This document shows positions 1 to 11,257 of a stretch of DNA of 64,000 nucleotides, in pieces. The DNA is from Schistocerca nitens. Lineage: Eukaryota; Arthropoda; Insecta; Orthoptera; Acrididae. Numbering within the stretch: the stretch's first letter is position 1; the number at the start of each line of letters is the position of its first letter. The stretch lies in NCBI RefSeq assembly GCF_023898315.1, contig NC_064616.1:541003602-541067601 (forward strand), written 5' to 3'. The notes beneath the pieces are model-generated. The model searched no databases. It was not told the origin of the DNA and worked only from the letters and a program-made list of their open reading frames with translations. Made by a program: the position numbers and the translations under genes.

Positions 1-1916
1 TAGTAGTTAGGGACCATGTGGTGATGGGATGAATAAATTAATAAACGTTTATTTTATCCACAGGAAAAGACCATCATGCTTGTTCCTATAATTTTGTTTT
101 GAACATTTTGTTTAAGAAATGTCTTTGTGTAAATAATTGTAATGTATTGTATGTGATGACGTAAGAGGAAGTGGCTTAGGCAATAAGTAATCATGTATAA
201 AATATCGTATCCTTAGTGAGTGCAGTTACACGTTGTGGCGGTGACTGGCCAACTGACGACGAGCGAGACAGCATACGAGGACCACGAAGGCACAGCGCAG
301 AGGGGCGCGTCACAAAGGCGAGACGAATGAGCGGTCGGCAGACGGTGGCGTAAGTCAGCACAGCGTGGGGCGGCTCTCCAGCAGACACAATGGCCCAGCT
401 GGAAAGAAGGTGGGGGTTACGACCCTCCTCGGAACGCAGGGAAGCGGTCTGGGCTCTGAGATTCAGCATCGCCGGGCAGGTGACGCAACGTGGAGAGGAG
501 GACTGTCATGCAGAGAAGCGTGCGCCTGAATGCTTGTGAAATGTGGGGGACAGAAGGTGGGAATGCCTACAAATGGACATTCTACTGAGGAACCTAAAAC
601 CTTACCTTTACCCTATCCTAAAACATGAGATTGCAAGAACCGAAGAAGAGCATGTATTTAGGTACACTACTTAGATGTTCATGCATGAAGATTGACAACT
701 AGAGACTGATACACAGAATCCTTAGCCAGCGCAGTAGAATGATTAGGTTCCGAAACCCCACCAAAATCTAACCATCACTATTTCAATGTCCACGACCACA
801 AATGACGAACAACGTCTGTTCACAGTCGCACACCAGGCTACCACTGGAGACACAGGGAGTGATTCGCCATGCCCAGGTGACGACGATGCTGGATCCAAAT
901 GGAACACTGCGTCACAGCTGTGGGTGCAGTAGTACGACCGAGTTGAGAGCAGTTAGTCTTTGCAGAATTCAGAGCTGCCACCCAGATTTGTTAGCATGTG
1001 CTAAGTGCTTGCGAATGGTGCCAGTGCTTGTGAATTAAATTTGCTGTGTTTATGCTTGCATACAAAGTGACAAAAGTGTAACGATATGCCCTAAGTCACT
1101 AGCCACAAAATTTGAATGACAGCTAGGAACTGTGTACTCACTAACCTCATTTATGTGTTTGCTTTTGTATAGATTCACTGTAGTAGGCCACTTCGTAGTT
1201 ATGACAATATGTCTGCCACATGATTAACATTAATGAATAAGGCAAGGCTCATTTTGGTCATCACTCATAATTTTCTTGTCTATTTTATTAATGTATATGT
1301 TGTGGAGTTTGTGTGTATTTATTTGTTTTGTCTTGTATTGATTTGATTGAAGTGTGTTTAAATTAGTTGTGTGTACTATGTTTTATGTGTCACCTCTCTG
1401 ATATATGCCAATTATTGTATGTGGTTTTGTACTATGTGTTTTTGGTCACTGTTTGAATATGTTTTTACGAAATTCTTTGTGTGGTAGATAGTGTTGAAAG
1501 AATCCACATAGATGTGATATTATTCTAGTCCGCAGTTGCCACACTAATTCAATAATTATTTCTGTGCTATTTCACGAAATGTTAACACTGACAGGCACTG
1601 GACCTGAGCAGACCGTATTGAAATTTTGGAAAGCTAGAATGTCACATTGTCACCACAAACACGAAAACATCCAACAACAGGAACACGATTGTGACTGAAT
1701 AAAGTGAGCTTCAGATGGAAGTATATGTCAAAATTATTTTGTACAACTTTTGGGCAATCTGCTGAGCGTAAATTAAACAGGGATTACCTGTCGAAAACAG
1801 TGGACACTTTAATGTGTAGTTGTAAAGTGGGGAAGGATGAATGGGATGAATGGACCTTATGTCAAAACCATGAGCATAGGATGTATTAATTCTGAAAATA
1901 AATAATTAAAATTCAT
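1..1916. other. Gene-free stretch with a GC-rich patch
   Basis: I recognise no gene here. A TATAAAATA box lies at about 195-203 and is followed within some 30 bases by a GC- and CpG-rich stretch to about 500, an arrangement compatible with an old LTR or other transposon promoter, but I find no second copy. The remainder to about 1,900 is AT-rich with only short open frames that resemble nothing I know. Confidence 0.3.
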
Positions 1917-1976
1917 TTAATCATGGACAAGAGTAAGTTCTGCTGAATTTTGTTATACCTCTGGACTGCGTTCCGG

Positions 1977-2221
1977 CAAAGAGGAAGGGAATGTAAATGT
2001 AAATATATTCTTGTCCATTAGTAATTTACTTGCCTTTCAGTACTTTGTGGGACACGAATCAGTTTTGACTTACAATTAGTTATTTTTCGAGCCTCAGGCA
2101 GAGGATGAGATAAATGTAAATGTAAATGCGTTCGTATCCATAACATATTTTATTGATTTTGAGTATTTTGGGGAACATGAGACCAAAAATTGTTTGCATT
2201 TGTCGTAACTCAGGACTACGA
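1977..2221. repeat. Diverged two-copy tandem repeat, unit about 122 bp
   Basis: Two adjacent units (about 1977-2098 and 2099-2221) share a scaffold: a purine-rich start, a doubled GTAAATGTAAATG-like motif, a 'cc.ta' block, 'tttgagtatttt' or 'ttcagtactttg', a 'ggaacatgag' or 'ggacacgaat' block, then an ending near 'ctcagg'. They are heavily diverged, so this is an old duplication. I see no coding potential and no further unit. Confidence 0.4.
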
Positions 2222-2225
2222 TCCA

Positions 2226-4045
2226 ACATTATAGAGGCGACTATAGAGTATGTGTCCGTGTTCCATAATAGTGATTAGTAATATCTAGATAAATGTATTT
2301 ACACAAATATGATTGGAGAGTGAATGTGCAGGAGGCATTGGCACTTAAATATCTTTCACACAAACGTAGTGTAACGAGCTCATAATATGTACAGATACGA
2401 ATTTTGTACAGCATGAGGTAACTCCAAATGAGTCAGATCACTTGTACAAAGTTAATAGAGGAGAATGGGGAATTGTAAGGTAGCAGTATTTTGCACCTTA
2501 CTGTAATGTAGTAATTGTTGCAAAGGTAAGTTAGATATCGGTTATTATGTTATTTATCAGGCAAACAGCCTATTGAAATTAATATAGGGAGTATCAGACG
2601 GCATAAGATGCGTATTAACTTTAAGAAATTCGCATGTTGCATGAAGTCGGGGTTCAGGTGATATTTTCCCGGAGTTAGGCTGTAGCGAACGAGCGGTACT
2701 GCTCAAAGGCAGGGCAGAGGGGTGCGGAAGTTCACAACCGACAATTACGAGTCGGCGTGCGAGAGCGTCCCACTGGGGGAGACGCGCCGCCGGGCAGGTA
2801 GGCACCGATTGCGCGGAGAACAGAGGCAGGCCTTCAAGGGACGGCACCTCGTTGGCGCTGGGAGTTACGCCGACGCCACTATGTCGAGATTAGCTGGCGC
2901 CTAAGGGAGCCTTCTCACGAGTATTAACGTTTTCTGGGGCTTTCTAAGAAACGTGGTTAAGTTAGTGCAATGATTTTTTCCCGCTCGAGGGCGAACAGAG
3001 AGACACGATTGGTGGTTCTGGAACATTCTAGGTGCAGTAAGGCCCAGAATGCTTTAATTGGCTGGAAGAAGCCAAGAAATAATAGTGGGAGCGAACTGTG
3101 CTGGTCTAGAGCCACGGGATTGGCCAGCTCGAAAAATAGTGTGGGGGTGCTGATTTTTGCAGAGGGAAGCTTTTGCAGCTGTTATCGAGGAGAAGCGTCT
3201 TAGCTCCTGTAGAGAGCGGACGTCGTGCTTTCGGCACTGCTGTAGGAGAATAAATCATTTTCAGTGTGCTGTGCAGAACTTTGAATAAGTCTGCCAGGTG
3301 CAACTGAAACTAGTATTTAGTTAGGGGAACTGTCGTGTTTTACTGTTAGAAACACGCTGATGCCGCTAATTACGGTTGGGAACACTGTCTCACAGGAAGC
3401 AGACAGGAGCAGAGCAATTTCTTTGAGCCACCCTTTATTAAAGACGTTACTGGATTCCGCCTTTGGGCTGGTGAGTCCCGTCTTAACGAGTGCGAGACAA
3501 CTGGAAAGAAAGCAGATTTAGCTTTTGAATAGGAGTTTACGAACAGGAAGCCTATTCCCAAAAATAAATTCGTTTTTGTTACAATTGAGGCTCCTCGACG
3601 ACGCAGACGCCATCGGCAGCTTGCTGACCTGTCTACGACGCAGCATTTGGTAACGTGATGCTCAGCTTCGGCATTTAATCCGATATTACGCACGCCTTTG
3701 ATTACCAGAGCTCAGTTTTCCAGCCACGCTCTTATTGAAAATTTGTAATTGAATGAGGTTTGTCTGACGTATTTTATGCCGTCTGACAAGGGGAGACGGT
3801 AGAAAATAACAAGTAGATATGCGTTATCCGACCTTAAGAGCTAGTTTTGGAACTTAAGGGCCATTGCCATTACTAGCTTAATTTTATCAATTATAAATGT
3901 ATGTCATTGTTCAGTTTGATGTTAGGAAGATTGGTGTTCAATAAATGTGTTCAATGCTATCCTTGTTTGTTTAGTAGTGATCAGTTCCCTGAATGCTATT
4001 TAGTTATTAAATTAATCAAAATTAGTGACAGGGCTGATTTAATTA
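2226..4045. other. Gene-free stretch with a GC-rich, LTR-like segment
   Basis: No gene recognised. Bases about 2640-3330 are GC- and CpG-rich, unlike the flanks. The segment carries two polyadenylation-like hexamers near its right end (AATAAA at about 3249 and GAATAA at about 3284). That combination can be the end of an LTR or a leader, and it lies upstream of the gypsy pol at 4.3 kb. I could not match it to the candidate LTR on the other side of that element, so its identity stays open. Confidence 0.25.
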
Positions 4046-4345
4046 ACAGGTTGGGTCTCATAACAGGCCTTCAGTCAGAGTCAACCTCCCGATCCAGTAG
4101 GCAAAGTGAAGAAGTAAAACCATGCTTGTTAAACCCCTCTTCCCCCAACATTTGGCTGACCCGCCTAGGGTCCCCAATCATCATCTTGTTGAAAGAAACC
4201 CCTTCCAATCTCGACACACCCACCTGGGTGGACACCATAGCGTCGAAGGAATCTGACCTGCAGATGGCTCAAATGACACTGAATCAGTTTATGGCACAAC
4301 AGGCTCCTGCTGCTTCAACCGCAAAGGCGACACCCAAGTCCCAAT

Positions 4346-5655
4346 ATGGAACAAGAAAGAACAGAGCATGAGACGGTGCACCACATCCGTACAACTCCAC
4401 GCCCACCATTCTCCTCACGCGTTCATATGCTTGCACGTGATCGCTTGCGGGAAACCAAGACCATTTTCAACGAGATGCTACAAGAAGGATCTATACAGCC
4501 ATCCAACAGTCTGTGGTCCTCTGGGTCATGGCGCCCGTGCGGGGATTATCGAGCTTTAAACGCCCAAACTGTTCCGGACAGACACCCTGTGCCACATATA
4601 CAGGATTTCACTAATTTACTGGCCAGGGCGACCATATTCAGTGTTTTAGATTGCCGTAAGGCTTATAATCAGATCCTAATGTTAGAGCAGGACATACCAA
4701 AGACTGCAGTGACGACCCCATTCGGGTTAATTGAATTTCTGGTGACGCCATTTGGGCTGAAAAATGCTGCCCAAAAATTGCAACGTTTTCTGGACAGCGT
4801 GCTAAGAGGGGTACCATATTGTTTCGCCTATTTAGACGATATTCTGGTGGTTTCGGAGAATGTTTCTGACCATCAGAAACACGTAAACGAGGAGCAAAGC
4901 AGGTTTAGTGCTCATGGAGTAACACTTAAGAAGGACAAGTGCGTGTTTGGGGAACCCGTAGTGACCTTCCCGGGTTATAAAGTGTCAGCTCAAAGCATTT
5001 TCCTACTGCCAGAGAAGCTGGAGTTGTTGCATATCCTACCACTGCCTCAAAACTACCAAGATCTCCGACGATTCCTAGGAATGATATATTTATATCGTCG
5101 CCACCTCCCCAGAACAGCAGCAATCCAGACGCCACTGAACAATGCCTTGGCCAGACACAACAAGCGCCTACTCCCATGGACACCCGAGATGGACTCTGCT
5201 TTCAAGGCACTGCACAACAGCCTTCACAATGCAGTGGGGCTTCCACACCCTGCGCCAGGAGCCCAGCTAGCCCTAGTAGTGGACGCAAGCCATGTTGCAA
5301 TCGGTGCAGCACTGCATCAGAGAGTGAAGGGTCATTGGCAGCCACTAAGTTTTTTCTCACAAAAGCTACAGATGGGTCAAACTCGTTGGAGTGCATATGA
5401 CGGGGAACTTATCGCAATGTATTAAAGTGTCAGGCACTTCATCCCTTTCGTTGAGGACAGGCAATTCACCATATACACCGACCATCAACCTCTCGTGGCA
5501 GCTTTCTACAAAATCAGCGATTGATGTTCCCCCTGCCAGGCCCGCCATATCGAGTTTATATGCCAGTTTTCGACAGACGTGCGTCGCATCCATGGTGCCC
5601 ACAACATTGTGGCAGACTATTTCTCGCGCATTAACGGGATGTCCAATGTTGGATT
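4346..5655 (+). pseudogene. Gypsy 1 pol: reverse transcriptase and RNase H, broken
   Basis: The frame encodes a gypsy-type reverse transcriptase, which copies element RNA into DNA. Visible landmarks are GDYRALNAQT (RT motif 1-2 region), FSVLDCRKAYNQI (motif A with catalytic Asp), TPFGLKNAAQ (motif B) and FAYLDDILVV (motif C, catalytic Asp pair). RNase H follows, with LVVDASHVAIGAAL, a GELIAM block, and a tail ending in ADYFSRING. The stretch between SLWSS and GSWRPCGDY is shorter than usual, which suggests a small in-frame deletion of the motif normally carrying a PKK triplet. In-frame stops occur at 5423-5425 (inside RNase H) and 5522-5524, while the same frame still reads as RNase H beyond them. 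Family recognition is firm; activity is excluded. Confidence 0.85.
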
Positions 5656-5693
5656 ATTCTGAATTGGAAAGGGCATAGGCTTCAGATGCGCAG

Positions 5694-7034
5694 TTGCAGT
5701 CCTTGTTGGTGGACTCATCCACTGGCCTACGTTTACAACTTGTGGACGCCCCCTGCAGCCCAATTAAGGTATGGTGCAACACCTCCATGGTTAGACCACG
5801 CCCATACATCACTCCCCAGTTCCGACGAAAGGTATTCGACAGCATTCACAACCTGGCACACCCAGTAACCTATTCCTTAGTGAAGTTAGTGACGGACCGT
5901 TTTGTGTGGCCTACAATCAGGAAAGATACACAGGAGTGGGCCCACAGCTGCTATCAGGGTCAACGTAGCAAAGTGGGACGCCATGTTCACACTACAATAG
6001 GACAATTCCCAACCCCAACAGCACGTTCCGGGCATGTACACACTGACTTGGTTGGACCCCTCCCCCCTTCAGAAGGTTACAGGTACTTGTTTACTGCAGT
6101 GGATCATTGCACACAGTGGACAGAGGCCACACCAACCAGGCACATTTCTGCAGAAACACTGCACGGACATTCTTGGAAACTTGAGTAGCTCGTTTTGGGT
6201 GCCCATATTTCGTTACCACCGACCAAGGACGCCAATTCGGGTCGACACTGTTCCAACAACTGTCGAAACTCTGCGGCTTCCAACGAAACTGGACAACTAG
6301 CTACCGCCCGGCCAGCAACGGTTTGGTGGAAAGATGGCACCGGACTTTAAAGGCTGCCCTTATGTGCTACGAGGACTCATGGACTGAAGCGTTGTCATTG
6401 GTTTTGCTGGGGTACGGATGACATTAAAACAGACATCAGTTGTTCCTCGGCAGAGTTGGTATATGGAGAACCACTACGTGTTCCAGCAGAATTCCTTGCA
6501 CCAGTTCCTCTCCCAGATGAGACACAACTACCCCACCTCTTGCAACAAATGAGGAAGCAGACAGAGATGATACGTGCAGCCCCGATTTCTCAGCATGACA
6601 CGCACCCAGCGTTCATACACAAGTCCCTCGATATTTGTTCCCACATGATGCTCCGCACAGACCTAGTACGTCATTCTGTACAGCCACCGTACACTGGAAC
6701 ATACCAAGCTCTAGGACGGGCCACACACACAATAGATATCCTCCTCCAGGGAAAGTCGACCAAGGTTTCCATTGAGCGGGTAAAACCCGCTTGGACAATG
6801 ACAGCACCGACTGCAATCTCACAGACAACTTCAGACACAACATGCAAAGAACCCACACCTTCCGCAGAGCCAGACAGCTGTGACCCACCGGAGCTCTATA
6901 CCAGGGGACCTAATGCAGCAGCGGAATCATCAAGCATCACCCACACCCGCACTATCCGCACTTTGGCAGGCCGAGAGGTGAAGTTTAAGGACCCCACCAT
7001 CCCTGGTGCTGCGCACTTGAAGGGGGGGGGGGGG
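5694..7034 (+). pseudogene. Gypsy 1 pol: integrase and C-terminal tail, broken
   Basis: This is the integrase that would insert element DNA into the genome. The N-terminal zinc-binding region shows the two His (HNLAHP), but only one of the paired Cys remains (HSCYQGQRSK), so the zinc site is damaged. The first catalytic Asp is in HTDLVGPLPPS (about 6035). The reading frame is lost near 6188. The second Asp (TDQGRQF, about 6218) and the Glu (SNGLVERWHRT, about 6314-6345) sit in shifted frames with further stops. From 6456 an open frame of about 190 residues carries the typical gypsy tail: VYGEPLRVPAEF, then HMMLRTDLVR, PPYTGTYQAL and VSIERVKPAW. The last part (LAGREVKFKDP) resembles the end of related polyproteins just before the polypurine tract. 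Confidence 0.8.
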
Positions 7035-7236
7035 TGTCTGTGTGGGAGTGAGAAGTCGATAATCGACAGGACACGGAAACATTCGTTTTGCGGGTGAGGT
7101 TCTTTGGAGGAAACTGTGTTCGTTTCCCGCGTTAACGTATGTATGTATTGTGTTTGTGTGGTACAAAAAAAGTGATTATTCCCAGTATAAAATCCACGCA
7201 AGCGTTTTCCTTTAATGAAGTGAAGTTACCCCTACA
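7035..7236 (+). repeat. Candidate 3' LTR of gypsy 1
   Basis: The segment starts with TG directly after the G13 polypurine tract and could end at ACA (7234-7236), where the neighbouring gypsy element resumes. It contains TATAAAA at about 7185. No matching 5' copy is visible in the window, so the boundaries and the LTR status are inferred from position only. Confidence 0.35.
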
Positions 7237-7900
7237 TGTTCTTCCCAGGATTTCTCTGCTATCAGCACATCGTCAATGTATAATGCAATTCTCTCGCGTA
7301 GGTCCTCAGGAAGGATGCTGTTCAGGCCTCGTATGAACGCTGCCGTAGAAACATTCAGTCCGAACGGAAGCTGTTTAAATTCCATAACACAAAAATGCGG
7401 TATACTCCTGCTCTCGGGATGTAACACGATTTGCAAGCAACTGGCTCTCATATCAATGGAGGTTAATACCTTCACTCCCTGGAAACGTTGCAATAATTCT
7501 TCCATGCTCTCCGGTCTGTCTGTTTCTGCTTTAATAACCGTGCTGATTGGCCGAGAATCCAGCACCTATTCGTCTTTTTTCGGTAGGCTACCACTAAAAG
7601 CTGTGAGTTGTACGAACTCACGGCGAGTTCGATTACATCCTGTTCGAGATTTTCGCGACCTCTGCCTTCACTTTTTCGCTATGTGCTAACGGAATGGGGT
7701 ACGGACCCACGAAAAACTTTGTGTTCTCGTACTTGGAACTTGTATTCAAAGCCTTTTATCGCACCCGGTGCGTCCGAAAAAATTCTCTCGCGATTGCTTA
7801 AAACCTCTAGCAATCTTAAGCGAGCGTTCTCTGGCATGTCTCCTACGCTGTGCATGCTTTCTTCTATTATTTTTCTGAAAACCTCCACCCAAATCTGCAA
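7229..7900 (-). pseudogene. Gypsy 2 reverse transcriptase fragment
   Basis: The minus strand first reads a pre-RT segment containing GFEYKFQVREHKVF, which precedes the RT palm in many insect gypsy polyproteins. A frameshift follows, then VLTSIDMRASCLQIV (motif A, catalytic Asp), FKQLPFGLNVSTAAF (motif B) and RIALYIDDVLI (motif C, Asp pair). The frame ends after SWEEH at about 7229. Thumb, RNase H and integrase are absent. Frame changes around 7570-7690 show it is dead. Confidence 0.8.
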
Positions 7901-7907
7901 TAGCCTG

Positions 7908-8749
7908 GTTAGATTAGATTAGATTAGATTAGATTAGTTTTCGTTCCATAGATCCGTGCTGAGGAGATCCTCGTGGATGTGGAACATGTCAATTTTTTAC
8001 AATTACAATTACAATTACAATACTAATAGTATGAATATATACAATACATCATTTGTTTCTACTAAAAAACTCGTCAATGGAGTAGAAGGAGTTGGCCACT
8101 AGTAAGTCTTTCAGGCTCCTTTTAAACTGATCTTTATTTGTAACTAAATTTTTTATGTTTACTGGCAAATTATTGAAGATGAGTGTTCCTGAGTAGTGGA
8201 CCCCTTTTTGAACTAAAGTAAGTGCTTTTAAGTCCTTGTGCAGATCATTTTTGTTCCTGGTATTGTAAGTATGAACTGAGCTGTTTGTTGGAAAAAGAGA
8301 TATATTATTTATGACAAATTTCATTAATGAGTAAATATACTGAGAGGCGGTAGTTAGTATACCCAGTTCTTTGAAGAGGTTTCTACAGGACGTCCGTGAA
8401 TTTACTCCACAAATAATACGTATTACACGCTTTTGGACTCTGAAAACTTTTGTTTGACTTGAAGAGTTACCCCAAAATATTATACCATATGACATTATGG
8501 AATGAAAGTAGGCAAAGTATGCAAGCTTTTTCATTTTATGTCACCTATGTCTGCTGACACTCGAATTGCAAATACAGATTTGTTACGGCGTTTCTGCAGT
8601 TCTGTGGTGTGCTCTTCCCAACTGAATTTATTATCAAGTTGTAATCCCAGGAATTTAAGACTGTCAACTTCTTCTATCTGCTCTTCTTCGTATTTTATGC
8701 ATATGCTGGGTGGAAACCTCTTACAGGTTCTGAATTGCATATAGTGAGT
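7908..8749 (-). mobile_element. 5'-truncated non-LTR retrotransposon (CR1/Jockey-like), RT C-terminus and 3' tail
   Basis: The fragment starts inside the reverse transcriptase at THYMQFRT, continues through VDSLKFLGLQLDNKFSWEEH, shifts frame near 8,535, then reads SIMSYGIIFWGNSS, VFRVQKRVIRIICG and IFNNLPVNIKNL to a stop at 8,049. This is the usual C-terminal region of CR1/Jockey-type RTs. An AT-rich 3' UTR follows and ends in six head-to-tail copies of a five-base unit (ATTAG on the plus strand, 7,911-7,937). Such simple tails are known for this group. The insertion splits gypsy 2. Clade is uncertain. Confidence 0.75.
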
Positions 8750-9241
8750 GTTGATTAAGTCTAACCCTAAAATTACTTCATTGTTCATTAAGGGCACAAT
8801 GAAGAAGTTTTCCTCGAACTTCTCGCCCTGGCATTTGAACATGATCCTAGTCTGACAATTGACTTCAACACTTTTACCGTATATTGCCCTTTTCAACTTC
8901 GTCCCTCGCACCGGCAATGTCGGCCAGGCTCCCGCCTCCCCGCATTTTCGCAATGCAGAATCACTAACAATCGAGATCGGACTCCCCATGTCGATTACGC
9001 AGTCCAGTGATACCCCTTTCACTGCGATGGCAGTCACCGGACTAAAGGCTGAAATCCTGTTATCCGCTTGTTCCTGAAGTAGTGTTTCCCTAATATCTTC
9101 CTGACCTATGTAACGTACTTTGCAACATTCCGTTATCGGGTGCGGGCTTATACCGTCTCCTTCGATCTGCATTGGTGTTAACCGTTGTTCTCCCTCCATT
9201 TCCAGTGGTTTTTTTCGTGGATCAGCCGTTCTGATTTCCAC
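8750..9241 (-). pseudogene. Gypsy 2 retropepsin-like protease region
   Basis: The frame contains VSLDCVIDMGSPISIVS, the active-site loop of a retroviral-type aspartic protease that would cleave the polyprotein. The consensus is Asp-Thr/Ser-Gly; here the middle residue is Met, which fits a C-to-T change at a CpG. Downstream NNEVILGLDLI matches the second hydrophobic-Gly motif of these proteases. The frame then runs without a stop into the inserted non-LTR sequence, giving an accidental hybrid ORF. Upstream residues contain short charged stretches expected between gag and protease. Confidence 0.7.
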
Positions 9242-9316
9242 ATCACCGGGAATAGTGTCCCTTTTCTTATCCGTCGGGGCCTGCCCGTACTTTTCACCGC
9301 CATTTCGTGATGAGCT

Positions 9317-10721
9317 CTACCGGTTACCGTGCTCGTATTTTCCTCTTTTGCGATAATCGCGCTTGTCGTGATTGCCGTTACGCCATTCGTTTGTATATTT
9401 ACCATATTTGTTTTCGTTCCCCCAGTTACCTCTATACGGTTGGTAGTCAGTGTCTGAGTATTTGCCTACCCGTGAGCCCGTACGTCTCATTTTACTGCAG
9501 GCGCGACTCGTTTTACACTTTTGTCCTTCACCGCCTATTTCTGCGAATTGTGCCTTTTCCTGTTCCCACTCGCCGATGTCGTGCTCTAATGCATGTAAGA
9601 GTAGCTTGAACGATTCTATATCGTCCTTACATCGTCCGGCTAGTACGATATCCCTAAGCTCGCTAGTTTCTTCGTAGTCCGGAATCACATCCCTCGCTAC
9701 TTTCTTGTGCGCATTTGCTCACGTGGTTTCCCTTTCAGGTTCCGCACGCGAAAAGATTCTTCACCTGAGTCACGCGCTAGCATACCTCGTTTGTAGTATC
9801 GCGTTGTCACCTGTAGCCCTCGCATTGGTCTTCCTGAAATCTCCTTAATAATTTCATTTCTTCGTTATCTATTGCATTCAGCAACAAAGCGTTCTCGCTT
9901 CTCTCCGATATTGTAATATCTACAACTTTTTCCGCGAGTTTTTCTAACTCTTCTTTCACCTTCTTTATTTCCTCCATATTTAGCACTTATACCGCTCCTA
10001 CTTTTCCCTCAAGTTCCACGATTGCCTTAGTGTTTGCATCTACGTTTTCTTGAGTTGCTTCGACGGACTTTATCCATTTTATCACCTTTTTCTTTTCGCT
10101 ATTACGTCTGTTAATGTTTGGAGTCCCTTTTCTAATTTTTGTCCACTGTTTCTCATTTCGACATGAACACTTGTCTGTTCTTTTTTGACAGCGCTTAATC
10201 TACAACCAACTACTTCCAATTTTTCGTTGACCTTTTTTACAATGTCCTTTCGAACCTCTTCAAGTAGCTCCTTATTCTCTTGAAATCTCGCATTTACTCC
10301 GGTCATGATGCCCTCTGGTTTTGAGTTTAATTCCATATCTACTTCACGTATAAAGTCCTCGAGTTTTGAGTTTGATTTCGTATTATTTTATTCCCGTTTC
10401 TTTATACATTCTTTCTTCATAGTGACCAAATCAGCCACCCACATGTTATTCGGGTTGGTGTTAGCCGGCGTACTTTGTCTCCTCGCTACTGCCTCGGTTT
10501 CGTCCGAGCTCGCGCTTCGGTCCGAAGTCCCGCTACCGATCGGGGAGATAGCCTGCACATTTTCTAAGTTCAGCGTTGCAGCGCAACTGAAATCGGGGAT
10601 AATCCCGCTGCTTGTCTCAGCCGCCCCTGTCCCTTTCTCTCCGCGGCTACCTGATTGGTGCTAACTTCCTCTGCGCCTGACCTATTTATCCTCGCACCGC
10701 TCCTCGAGCGACCACATGTTT
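9317..10721 (-). pseudogene. Gypsy 2 gag-like region, many lesions
   Basis: The region starts at an ATG near 10,721 (METCGRSRSGARI) and passes through several frames. At 10,336-10,082 a Lys/Glu-rich segment (ENKELLEEVRKDIVKKVNEK) looks like a coiled coil. At 9,688-9,317 the frame is rich in Arg, Gly, Tyr and Asn (TDYQPYRGNWGNENKYG), like nucleic-acid-binding gag tails. No intact CCHC knuckle is readable. I call it gag from its position 5' of the protease and its composition; stops and frameshifts are frequent. Confidence 0.5.
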
Positions 10722-11150
10722 CCATTTTGGATACTGGGATCATACTTTTGCACGAAGTACGTAGTTAATAGAGGTTCGCTCACGGATGAACGAATTCCCT
10801 ACCTTGACAATGCCAATTAGTACGAATTAGTTTTCGTAGCATAGCGCAAGCTATAATTAAATGCAACCTAGCTCAGGCGTCACTCGCAGCCTAAAACATT
10901 TATTGTCACACGCAATGTAATTTACAATGCCCCATAATACATGAATATAACACAAAAGGAACTTGCCCCCAAAATCACACAAAATCACAAAGCAACGCGG
11001 TATATACAACGCAGTATTTGCAACTCTGATTATTCTCAAATTGGAATTGTGACACCTGTGGAAATTTAAGTATTTATTAGTACATCCTAGCAATCTCACA
11101 TCCCGTAAGGATTCCTAATTTGAATGAGATGGTGGGCTATAGGGTCATCA
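10722..11150. other. No gene; possible 5' LTR of gypsy 2
   Basis: This stretch directly precedes the gag-like start of gypsy 2 on the minus strand. Read on that strand it has a TATATA-like box and, further on, CAATAAATG, as an LTR would. There is no second copy in the window to confirm it, and no protein-coding signal. Confidence 0.2.
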
Positions 11151-11151
11151 T

Positions 11152-11257
11152 TATGCATGGTACTTGCTTTCCGCAAAGCCTTGACCGGCATCCTTAACGT
11201 AAAAATGGCACCTGCATCTTTTGCGAAAGACGCCTATGACCGTTTGCATGAGCAAAT
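11152..11257 (+). repeat. Dispersed repeat P, copy 1
   Basis: About 100 bp match 23,413-23,513 in the same orientation. Shared blocks include ATGCATGGTACTTGCTTTCC (one mismatch), GGCATCCT, AATGG.ACCTG and GACGCC. Function and family are unknown. Both copies lie upstream of a copy of repeat Q. Confidence 0.5.

Larger units (their letters stand above)
4346..7236 (+). mobile_element. Ty3/gypsy LTR retrotransposon 1, 5'-truncated
   Basis: The element contains, in order, reverse transcriptase, RNase H, integrase and a C-terminal tail, then a run of 13 G (7022-7034) that is a good polypurine tract, then a candidate LTR starting TG. No gag, protease or 5' LTR is recognisable upstream, although an unassigned frame at about 4050-4345 could be a remnant. 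It abuts an oppositely oriented gypsy element near 7,230. Family assignment rests on the domain order RT-RNase H-integrase and the motif FAYLDDIL. Stops and frameshifts make it non-functional. Confidence 0.8.
7229..10721 (-). mobile_element. Ty3/gypsy LTR retrotransposon 2, truncated and interrupted
   Basis: On the minus strand the order is a gag-like region (about 10,721 to 9,317), retropepsin (about 9,080 to 8,760), a foreign non-LTR insertion (8,749 to 7,908), then the start and palm of reverse transcriptase (7,900 to about 7,229). The sequence breaks off directly after the RT motif SWEEH, where gypsy 1 begins in the opposite direction. RNase H and integrase are therefore missing. Part of the protein between protease and RT also seems lost at the insertion site. 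Upstream of the gag start (about 10,780-11,100) is AT-rich sequence with a CAATAAATG signal that may be its 5' LTR, which I cannot confirm. Confidence 0.75.

Noticed and set aside
7908..7940. Possible telomeric repeat
   Set aside because: The unit is ATTAG, not the insect telomere unit TTAGG, and it forms the 3' tail of a LINE fragment.
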